Origin: Hydrogenophaga sp. Root209
Lineage (GTDB): Bacteria > Pseudomonadota > Gammaproteobacteria > Burkholderiales > Burkholderiaceae_C
Length of the DNA: 64,000 nucleotides
Assembly: GCF_001428625.1 (NCBI RefSeq)
Contig: NZ_LMIE01000032.1
Location: 115,798-179,797, forward strand
Reading direction: 5' to 3'
Of the stretch, positions 14,559 through 23,428 are shown one piece after another (position 1 is the first letter of the stretch; every line of letters begins with the position of its first letter). The translations under genes and the position numbers were made by a program. Below the pieces are notes generated by a model. The model was not told the DNA's origin, made no database searches, and saw only the letters and a program-made list of their open reading frames with translations.

Positions 14559-16259
14559 TCAGCCGGGCGACTGCGCGCGCGCGCGGATGGCCGTGAGCGT
14601 GCCACGTGTCGTGATCACATCCACATCGATCAACACCTCGATCAAGCTGCCGCCCGGCGCGGCCAGGGCGCGCTGCAGCGCGGGCTCGAACTCTGCCGTG
14701 TGCGTGATGCGCTCGGCCGCATAACCATAGGCGCGGGCCAGCGCGCAGAAGTCGGGGTTGGACAATGCCGAGCCGCTGACGTTGGCAGGGTACTCGCGCT
14801 CCTGGTGCATGCGGATGGTGCCGAAGCTGCCGTTGTTGAGCAGCAGCACGATGCTCCTGGCGCCGTGCTGCACGGCGGTGGCGAGTTCCTGGCCGTTCAT
14901 GAGGAAATCACCGTCGCCAGCGATGGTGAAGGCCGTGCGCCCGGTGAGAATGGCCGCGCCGATGCCGGCCGGCACGCCGTAACCCATGGCGCCGTTGGTG
15001 GGTGCGAGCTGCGTCTTGTGGCCTTTGGCCAGACCGTGGTGGCGGTAGAAGCGGTGCAACCAGCTGGCGAAGTTGCCGGCACCGTTGGTGAGCACCGCGT
15101 CCGCGGGCAGGTGCTTCTGCAGCGTATGGATGACGGCAGGCATGTCGATGGTGCCGGGCAAGGTGATGCCGCCGTTGGCGGGGTCGATGTTGGCCAGGTA
15201 GTCGGCGTGGCAAGCCTGCGCCCAGCCGGCCCACCTCACATCGGGTGGCGCGGTGAGCACCTCCAGGCTGCGCGCGGCCGCGTTCATGGTGGCGTTGATC
15301 GCCAGCGTGGGCTGGTAGACGCGGCCCAGCTCTTCGGCGCTGGCGTGGATGTGCACCAGCTTCTGTTTCGGCACCGGTGCCTCGATCAGCGTGTAGCCGC
15401 CGGTGGTGGCCTCGCCCAGACGCGGCCCGATGGCGATGAGCAGATCGCTCTCGCGCACCCGCGCAGCGAGTGCCGGGTTGATGCCCAGCCCCACGTCGCC
15501 AGCGTACAGAGGGTGGTGGTTGTCGAAGGTGTCCTGGAAGCGGAACGCGTTGGCCACCGGCAGTTGCCAGTTTTCGGCGAAGCGTTGCAGCGCGGCGGCC
15601 GACTGCGGCGTCCAGCCGCCACCACCGGCAATCACCAGCGGGCGCTCGCTGGCCAGCAGCAGGGTGCGCAGTTCGCGCAGCGCGCCCGGGTCGCTCCAGG
15701 CCTGCACCGGCTCCACGCGCGGCAAGGGCTGCGCGTCCACGGTTTGCGTGAGCATGTCTTCGGGCAGCACCAGCACCACCGGACCGGGCCGCCCGTTCAT
15801 GGCGGTGGCAAAGGCACGCGACACGTACTCGGGAATGCGGCGCGCGTCGTCGATGCGCTCCACCCGCTTGGCCATGCCCTTGGTGGACGGACCGAAAAAC
15901 GATGCGTAGTCCACCTCCTGGAAGGCCTCGCGGTCGCGTGCGTCGCTGGCCACATCGCCCACGAACAGCACCATGGGTGTGGAGTCCTGGAACGCGGTGT
16001 GCAGACCGATGGAGGCGTTGGTGGCGCCCGGGCCGCGCGTCACGAAACACACGCCCGGCCGGCCAGTCAACTTGCCCTGGGCTTCGGCCATGAAAGCCGC
16101 GCCGCCTTCCTGCCGGTTGGTGATGAAGCGGATACGCTCGGCGTGGGCGTGAAAGCCGTCGAGCACGGCGAGGTAACTTTCACCGGGGACACCGAAGGCG
16201 TGGGTCACGCCTTGGGCAATCAGGCATTCAACGAGCAGATGGCCGGCTATGCTGGGCAT
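14559..16259 (-). CDS. Thiamine pyrophosphate-dependent enzyme (acetolactate synthase-like)
   Basis: A 566-aa TPP enzyme of the acetolactate synthase large-subunit/benzoylformate decarboxylase superfamily. The cofactor-activating glutamate lies in FITNRQEGGAAFMAEA near residue 50, and the TPP/Mg motif GDGDFLMNGQELATA...LLLNN is intact near residue 425. No small subunit gene is nearby and the neighbours are catabolic, so a decarboxylase or carboligase acting on a 2-oxo acid is likelier than branched-chain amino-acid synthesis; this is inference. It is divergent from tetR, with a TetR-type operator only 11 bp from its start codon. Confidence 0.8.
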   Translation of the reverse strand: MPSIAGHLLVECLIAQGVTHAFGVPGESYLAVLDGFHAHAERIRFITNRQEGGAAFMAEAQGKLTGRPGVCFVTRGPGATNASIGLHTAFQDSTPMVLFVGDVASDARDREAFQEVDYASFFGPSTKGMAKRVERIDDARRIPEYVSRAFATAMNGRPGPVVLVLPEDMLTQTVDAQPLPRVEPVQAWSDPGALRELRTLLLASERPLVIAGGGGWTPQSAAALQRFAENWQLPVANAFRFQDTFDNHHPLYAGDVGLGINPALAARVRESDLLIAIGPRLGEATTGGYTLIEAPVPKQKLVHIHASAEELGRVYQPTLAINATMNAAARSLEVLTAPPDVRWAGWAQACHADYLANIDPANGGITLPGTIDMPAVIHTLQKHLPADAVLTNGAGNFASWLHRFYRHHGLAKGHKTQLAPTNGAMGYGVPAGIGAAILTGRTAFTIAGDGDFLMNGQELATAVQHGARSIVLLLNNGSFGTIRMHQEREYPANVSGSALSNPDFCALARAYGYAAERITHTAEFEPALQRALAAPGGSLIEVLIDVDVITTRGTLTAIRARAQSPG

Positions 16260-16270
16260 GGATTGACTTT

Positions 16271-16290
16271 ATTAACCAAATGGGGAATTA
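16271..16290. promoter_or_regulatory. Putative TetR operator O1 (imperfect)
   Basis: ATTAACC-AAAT-GGGGAAT lies between the divergent TPP enzyme and tetR genes. It matches the other three sites (16989, 22245, 22362) in spacing and at most positions; the right half has two mismatches to a perfect inverted repeat. Suggests autoregulation. Confidence 0.6.
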
Positions 16291-16297
16291 TTCCAGC

Positions 16298-16948
16298 ATG
16301 AGCACCACACCCACGCCGGTTGCAGAAGAGCGCCTGAGAGACGCCGACCGGTCGCAGAATACCATCCTGAACGCGGCGCGCGACGAGTTCTCGGAGCATG
16401 GCCTGGGGGGTGCGCGCATGGACCGCATCGCCGAGCGCGCGGGGCTGAACAAGCGCCTGATCTACTACTACTTCGAAGACAAGGAGAAGCTGTTTCAGGC
16501 GGTGCTGGAGCAGGCCTACCGGCAGATCCGCGAGGAGGAGCGCCAGCTCAACCTGCTGCACCTCAAACCCGAAACTGCGCTGCGCCGGCTGGTGGAGTTC
16601 ACCTGGAACTACTACCTTGAACACCCCGAATTCCTCACCCTGCTCAACAGCGCCAACCTGCACCGCGCGCGGCATCTCGAACAATCGGAAAGGGCGCGCC
16701 AGCTCAACTCGCCGCTGATCGCCACACTGGGCGAAATCCTGGAGCGCGGCCGCGCAGACGGCACGTTTCGCGGCGGCGTCGATCCACTTCAGCTCTACGT
16801 GTCGATCGCCGGGCTGTCGTACTTCTACCTGTCGAACAACCACACGCTGTCGGCCATCTTCGGACGCGATCTCATGACGCCCAAGGCGCACAGCGAAAGG
16901 CTCTCCCACATGTGCGACGTGATCCTAGGGTATGTCCTGATGAACTGA
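16298..16948 (+). CDS. TetR/AcrR family repressor of the catabolic island
   Basis: A 216-aa regulator with the standard N-terminal helix-turn-helix (ILNAARDEFSEHGLGG, MDRIAERAGLNKRLIYYYFEDKEKLF in shorter view AGLNKRLIYYYF) and an all-helical ligand domain (TAFR-type C-terminus). The start at 16298 is taken rather than ATG 16280 because the latter overlaps the putative operator O1. It is divergent from the TPP enzyme and precedes the TTT transporter. Four inverted repeats of one pattern in the island make it the probable local repressor; effector unknown. Confidence 0.87.
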   Translation: MSTTPTPVAEERLRDADRSQNTILNAARDEFSEHGLGGARMDRIAERAGLNKRLIYYYFEDKEKLFQAVLEQAYRQIREEERQLNLLHLKPETALRRLVEFTWNYYLEHPEFLTLLNSANLHRARHLEQSERARQLNSPLIATLGEILERGRADGTFRGGVDPLQLYVSIAGLSYFYLSNNHTLSAIFGRDLMTPKAHSERLSHMCDVILGYVLMN

Positions 16949-16988
16949 GCGGTTTTGCGGCTTGACGTTGGGCGGGTGGATTTTTAGT

Positions 16989-17006
16989 ATTAACCGTTCG
17001 GTGAAT
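16989..17006. promoter_or_regulatory. Putative TetR operator O2
   Basis: ATTAACC-GTTC-GGTGAAT, an inverted repeat with one mismatch, lies 20 bp upstream of the first Bug receptor gene ATG. It shares the 7-4-7 layout with O1, O3 and O4. Confidence 0.68.
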
Positions 17007-17025
17007 TAACTCCAGGAGACATTGC

Positions 17026-18030
17026 ATGACAACCGTTCCCCTCCGCCAACTGCTCATCACCTCCCTGCTAGCTGTGGCCTCGGCCAGCGCGATGGCCCAA
17101 TGGAAGCCCGACCGACCGATCACCTTGATCGTGCCCTGGGCCCCGGGCGGCTCCACCGACCAGGTCTCGCGCGTGACCGCGGCCGAGCTGGAGAAGCACC
17201 TCGGCCAGAAGATCGTCATCATGAACCAGCCCGGCGCCTCGGGTTCGGTGGGCACCAAGAACGCCATGGCCGCACCGGCCGACGGCTACACCTGGACCGC
17301 CGGTGGCGCCAAGGACCTCGGCACCTACAAGGTGCTGGGCATGCTCGACACCTCCGCCAGCGACTGGAACCTGTACCTCAACGTGGCGCACATCGCAGTG
17401 GTGGGCGTCAACGCGGACACGCCGTACAAGACCATGACCGAACTGCTCGCGGCCATGAAAGCCAACCCGGGCTCGGTCTCGGTGGCCACCGCGGGCGTGA
17501 ACTCCAGCGGCCACTCGGCCATCGAAGCCATCGCGCGCGCCGCTGGCGTCACCTACAAACACGTCACCTACGACGGTGGCGCACCCGCTGCCGTGGCCGC
17601 CGCCTCTGGCGAGACCCAGGTAACCACACAGCTCGCGGCCGAGCAGACCGACATGATCCGAGCCAAGAAGATTCGCCCGCTGGCGGTGGTGGGCGACAAG
17701 TCGATCGAGATCGAAGGCTTCGGCACCATCCCGCCGCTGTCTCAGTTCATCCCCGGTTTCAAGGATCCGATCAACTACTTCGGCATCTTCGTGCCCAAGG
17801 CCGCACCGCCCGAGGTCAAGCAGACGCTGGACAGGATCTGGGCCACCGAAATGGTCAAGAGCGATGCGCTGAAGAAGTACGCGCAATCGCGTGGCGCCAT
17901 GTTTGCGCCGATGGCGGGCGAGGAAGCACAGAAGGCGGTGTTCCCGGCCATCCAGTCGTACGCCTGGACGCAGCAGGCCGCCGGCAAGGCCAAGGTGTCA
18001 CCCGACACCGTGGGCATCCCCAAGCCCTGA
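17026..18030 (+). CDS. Tripartite tricarboxylate transporter receptor (Bug/TctC)
   Basis: A 334-aa periplasmic binding protein of the Bug family. A signal peptide is visible (LLITSLLAVASASAMAQ, cleavage near residue 24) and the mature start WKPDRPITLIVPWAPGGSTD with NQPGASGSVGTKNAMAA is the classic Bug signature. Bug proteins capture carboxylates or other small organic acids for the TctAB permease. Genes for TctB and TctA follow after 21 and 22 bp, giving a complete transporter. The Shine-Dalgarno CAGGAGA precedes the ATG and operator O2 lies just upstream. Substrate is unknown. Confidence 0.92.
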   Translation: MTTVPLRQLLITSLLAVASASAMAQWKPDRPITLIVPWAPGGSTDQVSRVTAAELEKHLGQKIVIMNQPGASGSVGTKNAMAAPADGYTWTAGGAKDLGTYKVLGMLDTSASDWNLYLNVAHIAVVGVNADTPYKTMTELLAAMKANPGSVSVATAGVNSSGHSAIEAIARAAGVTYKHVTYDGGAPAAVAAASGETQVTTQLAAEQTDMIRAKKIRPLAVVGDKSIEIEGFGTIPPLSQFIPGFKDPINYFGIFVPKAAPPEVKQTLDRIWATEMVKSDALKKYAQSRGAMFAPMAGEEAQKAVFPAIQSYAWTQQAAGKAKVSPDTVGIPKP

Positions 18031-18051
18031 TTCCCCCACACGGAACACCGC

Positions 18052-18540
18052 ATGACCGAGGGTGAAACATCCGCCCGCTCCGACCTCTGGGGCGGTGCGG
18101 GCTGGGCGGGCTTTGGCCTGTTGATCGTGGTGCTGGCGTGGCGCATGGAGCGCTTCGAGTCCATGGGCGCCGAGCTCTACACCATGCCGGGCTTCGTGCC
18201 GGGCATGCTGGGCGGTGTGCTGCTGTTGCTGGGCACCGTGCTGATGCTGCGCAGCTGGCTGCGCATCCGCCAGCAGAGCGGCACACCAACGGCCCAACCT
18301 CTGTTCAATCGGCGCATCGGCATCACGCTGGCGCTCTCGCTGACCTACGCCGCCGGGCTGATCGGCCGCGTGCCGTTCTGGTTCGCCACCGGCGTGTTCG
18401 TCGCCGCCTTCGTGGCGCTGTTCACGCCGCCGGAGCATTCCGCCGCGCGCCGCCTCACCGTGTCCCTGCTTGCTGGCGTGCTCACCTCGGCCGTGGTCAC
18501 CACCGTGTTCCAGCAGATCTTCCTCGTCCGTCTCCCCTGA
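18052..18540 (+). CDS. Tripartite tricarboxylate transporter small subunit TctB
   Basis: A 162-aa membrane protein with about four hydrophobic segments (GFGLLIVVLAWRM, MLGGVLLLLGTVLML, FWFATGVFVAAFVALF, LLAGVLTSAVVTTVF). This is the size and topology of TctB, the small permease subunit. It sits between the receptor and TctA genes in the usual order. The family is poorly conserved in sequence, and the call leans partly on context. Confidence 0.87.
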   Translation: MTEGETSARSDLWGGAGWAGFGLLIVVLAWRMERFESMGAELYTMPGFVPGMLGGVLLLLGTVLMLRSWLRIRQQSGTPTAQPLFNRRIGITLALSLTYAAGLIGRVPFWFATGVFVAAFVALFTPPEHSAARRLTVSLLAGVLTSAVVTTVFQQIFLVRLP

Positions 18541-18562
18541 GCCTTCCCCAGCACACCACGCC

Positions 18563-20062
18563 ATGTTTGACGGACTGATCCTCTTCGGTGAATCGATCGT
18601 GCGCTTCAGCACGCCCGAGGCCATCGCCTACGCCCTGCTCGCCTCGCTGGTCGGCGTGATCATGGGCGCCCTGCCCGGCCTCACCGCCACCATGGCGCTG
18701 GCGCTCATGACCACGCTCACGCTCAAACTGCCGCCCAGCCAGGCGCTGCTGATCCTGATCTGCACCTACGTGGGCTCCATCTACGGCGGCTCGCGCTCGG
18801 CCATCCTGCTCAACATCCCGGGCACGCCCGCGTCGGCGGCGTCGTGCCTCGACGGCTACCAGCTCGCTCGCCAGGGCATGGCCGGTCGCGCCATGGGCAT
18901 CGCCACCACCGGCTCGGTCATGGGCACGCTGATCGGCATGTTCTTCCTGGCCACCTTCACGCCGGTGCTGGGCGGCCTGGCGCTGAAGTTCGGCGCCTAC
19001 GAGTTCTTCTGGCTGGCGCTGTTCGGCGTCATCATTGCCGGCACGCTCACCGGCGACGACCCGCTCAAGGGCTGGATCGCCGGCATCGCGGGCCTGTTCG
19101 TGGCCACCATCGGCCAGGAGCCTCAGTACGGCTTCGAGCGCTTTGCCTTCGGCGTGCGCGACCTGGCCGGCGGCATCCAGCTCGTGCCCGCGCTGGTGGG
19201 GGCCTTCGGTTTCGCCGAGCTGCTCACCGCCATGCGCCAGCGCCAGCTGCCGGTGAAGATCAGCGCGTTCGACACCGTCATCCCCAAGCTGCGCGACGTG
19301 ACCCAGTACTGGCGCACCATCCTGCGCTCGGGCCTCATCGGCACCGGCGTGGGCATCGTGCCCGGCGTGGGCGAGGACGTGGCGGCCTGGTCGTCGTACG
19401 CCGCGGCCAAGCGCGCGAGCCAGGAAAAGGAGAAGTTCGGCAAGGGCTCGGTGGAAGGCCTGATGGCCGCCGAGACCGGCGACAACGCCTGCGTGCCCGG
19501 CGCCATGATCCCGGTGCTCACGCTGGCCATTCCGGGCTCGGCACCGGCCGCCGTGCTGATGGCGGCCATGATCATCCACGGCATCAAGCCCGGCCCGCTG
19601 ATCATGGTGGAGAACCCGCAGTTCGTGTACGACGTGGTCGCCATGATGCTGTTCGCCACCATCGGCATCCTGATCTACGGCCTGCTGCTCACCAAGGCGC
19701 TGGTGCAGGTGTTGCGCGTGCCGCAGCACCTGATCGTGCCCATCATCTTCGTGCTCTGCGCGGTCGGCAGCTTTGCCATCGCGGGGCGGTTGTTCGATGT
19801 CTACGTGATGCTGGCCTTCGGCGTGATCGGCTTCTTCCTGCGCCACTTCGGCTACCCCATGGCGCCGCTGGTGCTGGGCATCGTGCTGGGCGACCTGATG
19901 GAGAAAAACCTGCGCCGCGCGCTCATCCTGTCCGACGGCAGCCTGGCGCCTTTCTTCACGCGCCCCATCGCCGGCACGGTGGCCGCGATGATCTTCGCCA
20001 CCATCGGCTGGAAGCTCTGGAGCCTGTACCGCCGGCCGGTCCAACGCAAGGCCGCGGCATGA
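18563..20062 (+). CDS. Tripartite tricarboxylate transporter large permease TctA
   Basis: A 499-aa integral membrane protein with around eleven or twelve hydrophobic segments. Family motifs are clear: GALPGLTATMALALM near residue 30, YVGSIYGGSRSAILLNIPG, TPASAASCLDGYQLARQG, and later GIVPGVGEDVAAW and MIPVLTLAIPGSAPAAV. TctA forms the sodium-coupled permease with TctB. The start at 18563 gives the usual N-terminus; upstream residues would lie in tctB. The stop overlaps the next gene's ATG (ATGA, 20059-20062). Confidence 0.92.
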   Translation: MFDGLILFGESIVRFSTPEAIAYALLASLVGVIMGALPGLTATMALALMTTLTLKLPPSQALLILICTYVGSIYGGSRSAILLNIPGTPASAASCLDGYQLARQGMAGRAMGIATTGSVMGTLIGMFFLATFTPVLGGLALKFGAYEFFWLALFGVIIAGTLTGDDPLKGWIAGIAGLFVATIGQEPQYGFERFAFGVRDLAGGIQLVPALVGAFGFAELLTAMRQRQLPVKISAFDTVIPKLRDVTQYWRTILRSGLIGTGVGIVPGVGEDVAAWSSYAAAKRASQEKEKFGKGSVEGLMAAETGDNACVPGAMIPVLTLAIPGSAPAAVLMAAMIIHGIKPGPLIMVENPQFVYDVVAMMLFATIGILIYGLLLTKALVQVLRVPQHLIVPIIFVLCAVGSFAIAGRLFDVYVMLAFGVIGFFLRHFGYPMAPLVLGIVLGDLMEKNLRRALILSDGSLAPFFTRPIAGTVAAMIFATIGWKLWSLYRRPVQRKAAA

Positions 20063-20890
20063 AGCTGGCGCTGTGCAACGAGGTGCTGCTGCCGCTCAGC
20101 CTCGTCGAGCAATGCGAGGCCGCCGCACGCATGGGATACGACGCACTCGAGATCGCGCCCTTCACGCTGACCAACGACCCCACGACGCTCGACGCTGCGG
20201 CCGCGAACCAGGTGCGTGCCACTGCGAACAGCCATGGCCTGGTGGTCTCCAGCCTGCACTGGTTGCTCGTCAAACCCGAGGGGCTGTCGCTGGTGACGGA
20301 CGACGCGGCCCTGCGTCGCCGCACGCTTGACCTGCTGCGCAGACTGATCGACTTCGCGGCCGCTTGCGGCGCGCGCGTGCTGGTGCACGGCTCACCCAGG
20401 CAGCGCTCCCCGGCACCAGGCCAGAGCGTGCTGGAGGCCACCGCGCGGCTGGAAGCCGCGCTGGCCGAACTGGCGCCGCACGCGGCCGCGGCCGGCGTCG
20501 TCTATTGCATTCGAACCGCTCGGGCCTTTCGAGACGAACGTGATCAACACCGTGGCCGAAGCGGCCGCGCTGGTGGACCGCATCGGCTCGCCCGCCATCC
20601 GCACCATGCTGGACGTGAGCGCCGCATCGCACAGCGAAAGCGATCCCGTGCACGAGGTGCTGCGAACCTTCCTGGCCAGCGGCCACATCGCCCACGTGCA
20701 GGTGAACGACAAGAACCGTCGCGGCCCCGGCCAGGGCGACACCGATCAGCGCCCGGTGCTGCAGGTGCTGAAAGACATGCGCTACACCGGCTGGGTGGCC
20801 GTGGAGCCTTTTGAATACCTGCCCGACGGACCGGGCTGCGCCGACATCTCGGCGCGCCATGTGCGCCACATCTGGAGAGACCTGTCATGA
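20059..20890 (+). pseudogene. Sugar phosphate isomerase/epimerase, frameshifted
   Basis: A xylose-isomerase-like TIM-barrel protein split by one extra base. From ATG 20059 the first 151 codons read normally (MKLALCNEVLLPLSLVEQCE, then YDALEIAPFTLTNDP). At 20512 one surplus C shifts the frame; removing it restores CIEPLGPFETNVINTVAEAA and the remainder (TMLDVSAASHSESDP, HVQVNDKNRRGPGQG, WVAVEPFEYLPDG) to the stop at 20888-20890, giving 276 aa. Metal-ligand residues Glu, Asp and His are present in the two parts. It overlaps both neighbours by ATGA, so it was a coupled operon member. Real mutation or sequencing error cannot be separated here. Confidence 0.82.
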
Positions 20891-22242
20891 CCGCCGTGAG
20901 CCTGCGCATCCACGAGGTGCAGCTGTACCAGCGCCACGTCACGCTGCGCCTGCCGTTCCGCTTTGGCGCGGCCACCGTCACGCAATGCCCGCAGGCGTTC
21001 GTGCGGGTGGTCGGCGACGTCGACGGGCGCAGTTTCGAAGGCGCCAGCGCGGAGCTCATGGTGCCCAAATGGTTCGACAAGTCGCCCGCGCTCACGCACG
21101 AACAGAACTTCGAACAACTGCGTGAGTCACTGCGCAATGCGCGCGATGCGGTGTTGGCAGCCCGCGAGCCCATGAGCCCGCACGCGCTTTCGCAGACGGC
21201 CGGCGACAACGCCATCGCCGTATCAGTGGCGCGCGGTCTGCCCCGCCTGGCCGCGCAGTTCGGCCCGGCCCTGCTCGACAAGGCGGTGGCCGACGCGGCC
21301 CTGCGCGCGGCCAACCGATCGTGGGTCGATGGGCTGCGCGCTGGTGTGCTGGGCGACCCCTGGAGCACACAACTGGAACTGGTGCGACCCACCCAGGTGG
21401 TGCTGCGCCACACCGTGGGCCTGGCCGACCGACTGACCGCGCACGACGCAGGCACCGACCCGCAAGACGGCCTGCCCGCCACGCTGGAAGCGGCCATCCA
21501 GCGCCACGGCCTGCACCATTTCAAGCTCAAGCTCTGTGGACAGATCGACGCCGACGTGGAACGGCTCACGCGGATTGCCGAGGTGCTGGCGCGCCTGGGC
21601 GGCAACCACCGCGTCACGCTGGACGGCAACGAAACCTTCACCGACGCGGCCAGCCTGGGCCGCTTCTGGCAGGCGCTGCAGGCCACCCCCGCCCTGGCCG
21701 ACCTGCTCGAGCGCACCCTGCTGCTGGAGCAACCGCTGGCGCGCGCCGTGGCGCTGCGCGAGTCCATTGCATCGCTGGGCATTGGCGTGCCGGTGATCCT
21801 GGACGAGTCCGATGACCACGCCGGTGCGCTGGAAGAAGGCCTGGTGCTGGGCTACCGTGGCATATCGAGCAAGGCCTGCAAAGGCATCTACCGCTCGCTG
21901 GCCAACGCACACCGCATTGCGCAAGACCCGCGCCTGCTGCTCTCGGGCGAAGACCTGACCTGCCAGGCGGGCCTGGCGGTGCAGCAGGACACGCTGCTCG
22001 CAGCCAGCCTGGGCGTGCGCCACATCGAGCGCAACGGCCATCACTACGTGGACGGCTTCGGCACCGCGCCAGCGGCCGAGGCGCAAGCCTTCGCCGAGGC
22101 CCACCCCAGCCTGTACGACACCGCCTCGGGCCGCGCGCACCTGAGCGTGCGCCATGGCCAGCTCGACCTCACCTCATTGCACGTCACCGGCTTTGCGTCG
22201 GCCGCCGTGCCGCAGTGGCGCAGTCTGCAGACCATCGCCTGA
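20887..22242 (+). CDS. Enolase-superfamily (mandelate racemase/muconate lactonizing type) enzyme
   Basis: A 451-aa protein. The C-terminal barrel has the superfamily residues in order: the K-x-K segment HHFKLKLCG, the metal ligands in VTLDGNET (Asp), LLEQPL (Glu) and VILDESDD (Asp), and SSKACKG on the opposite side. These enzymes abstract the alpha-proton of a carboxylate, commonly to dehydrate or racemise sugar acids. It is longer than typical MR enzymes (about 380 aa) because of an insertion in the N-terminal capping domain. It directly follows the TTT permease and isomerase genes; operator O3 starts 3 bp after its stop. Confidence 0.82.
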   Translation: MTAVSLRIHEVQLYQRHVTLRLPFRFGAATVTQCPQAFVRVVGDVDGRSFEGASAELMVPKWFDKSPALTHEQNFEQLRESLRNARDAVLAAREPMSPHALSQTAGDNAIAVSVARGLPRLAAQFGPALLDKAVADAALRAANRSWVDGLRAGVLGDPWSTQLELVRPTQVVLRHTVGLADRLTAHDAGTDPQDGLPATLEAAIQRHGLHHFKLKLCGQIDADVERLTRIAEVLARLGGNHRVTLDGNETFTDAASLGRFWQALQATPALADLLERTLLLEQPLARAVALRESIASLGIGVPVILDESDDHAGALEEGLVLGYRGISSKACKGIYRSLANAHRIAQDPRLLLSGEDLTCQAGLAVQQDTLLAASLGVRHIERNGHHYVDGFGTAPAAEAQAFAEAHPSLYDTASGRAHLSVRHGQLDLTSLHVTGFASAAVPQWRSLQTIA

Positions 22243-22244
22243 TC

Positions 22245-22262
22245 ATTCACCATTTGGTGAAT
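22245..22262. promoter_or_regulatory. Putative TetR operator O3 (perfect palindrome)
   Basis: ATTCACC-ATTT-GGTGAAT is a perfect 7-4-7 inverted repeat. It lies 117 bp upstream of O4, close to eleven helical turns, on the other side of the putative promoter at 22326-22354. Confidence 0.72.
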
Positions 22263-22325
22263 TGATGCGCCGATCAGAATGCGAAGTCTCAGTACAAACC
22301 CTAACATCTATCCCGTAAAAGTCCA

Positions 22326-22354
22326 TTGCAGCGAGCAGATTCCATTCCTATAAT
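22326..22354 (+). promoter_or_regulatory. Sigma-70-like promoter of the second Bug operon
   Basis: TTGCAG (22326-22331) and TATAAT (22349-22354) are separated by exactly 17 bp. The expected start of transcription falls at about 22361, within operator O4. Confidence 0.72.
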
Positions 22355-22361
22355 TTCCTCT

Positions 22362-22379
22362 ATTCACTGAATGGTGAAT
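22362..22379. promoter_or_regulatory. Putative TetR operator O4
   Basis: ATTCACT-GAAT-GGTGAAT, an inverted repeat with one mismatch, overlaps the predicted start site downstream of TATAAT, a typical place for repression. Confidence 0.72.
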
Positions 22380-22414
22380 TAAAACAGCGACTGCACAACA
22401 CCCCGAAGACCAGC

Positions 22415-23385
22415 ATGAAACTCATCCACGCGACCGCCCTGACCGTTTTCGCCCTCGCCGCCGGCCTGCCCGCCTCCGCGCAGCAGGCCTACCCGAACAA
22501 GGCCATCCGCGTGATCGTGCCGTTTGCCGCCGGAAGCACCACCGACATCATTGCGCGCGCCATCACCGACAAGATGAGCCAGAGCATGGGCCAGCCCATC
22601 GTGGTGGACAACCGCGGCGGCGCCAGCGGCACCATCGGCCAGGCGGCGGTGGCCATGGCCGCGCCCGACGGCTACACGATCATGATCCACTCGTCGTCGC
22701 ACACGGTGAGCCCGTCCACCTTCGCCAAGCTGTCGTTCGACACCGCGACCGACTTCGCCGGCATCACGCCGATCACGTCCACGCCCAACGTGCTGGTGAT
22801 CGCCCCCGGCAAGAACATCAAGACGCTGCCGGCACTGCTGGCCTACGCCAAGGCCAACCCGGGCAAGATGAACTTCGCCTCCGCCGGCCAGGGCAGCGCC
22901 ACCCACCTGAACGCCGAGAAGTTCAAGATGGCCGCGAAGATCGACGCGCTCAACATCCCGTTCAAGGGCTCGGCCGAAGCCGTGACCGAAGTGCTCTCCG
23001 GCCGCGTGGACTATTACTTCTCGCCCATCGCTCCGGTGATCGGCCAGATCAAGGAAGGCCACCTGCTCGCCCTGGCCGTGGGCTCGCCGCGCCGCGCCAG
23101 CGCCCTGCCCGACGTGCCCACCACCACCGAGGCTGGTGTGCCCGGCTCCGAATTCAACTTCTGGATCGGGATGATGGCCCCGGCCAAGACGCCGCGCGAC
23201 ATCGTCAACCGCCTGCACGACGAGGTGGTGAAGGCCCTGGCAACGCCCGAGGTGAAGAACGCTTCCTCAAGCTCGGCGCCGACGCCTGGACGCTCTCACC
23301 CGAGCAGTTCGATGCCTACATCAAAGACGAAATCAAGAGCAACGCCGTGCTGGTGAAAGCCGCCGGCCTGCAAGTGGCCCATTGA
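22415..23385 (+). pseudogene. Second Bug/TctC receptor, frameshifted near the C-terminus
   Basis: A Bug-family periplasmic receptor with signal peptide (TALTVFALAAGLPASAQQ) and the signature IRVIVPFAAGSTTDIIARAI, then VDNRGGASGTIGQAAVA. The frame reads normally to codon 282 and then loses one base at about 23262: the original continuation FLKLGADAWTLSPEQFDAYI, ending LQVAH with stop at 23383-23385, is in the next frame. Without repair the protein ends in a basic, serine-rich tail at 23356. Repaired length is 323 aa. It has its own promoter and two operators. Whether the shift is genuine or an assembly error is unknown. Confidence 0.82.
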
Positions 23386-23428
23386 ATCTGAACCCGCTGA
23401 ATTTTCAAAGAAAGAGAAGGACCTGACG

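Noticed and set aside
16280-16297. Earlier ATG for the tetR gene
   Set aside because: It lies inside the operator-like inverted repeat, and the longer form adds only six residues.
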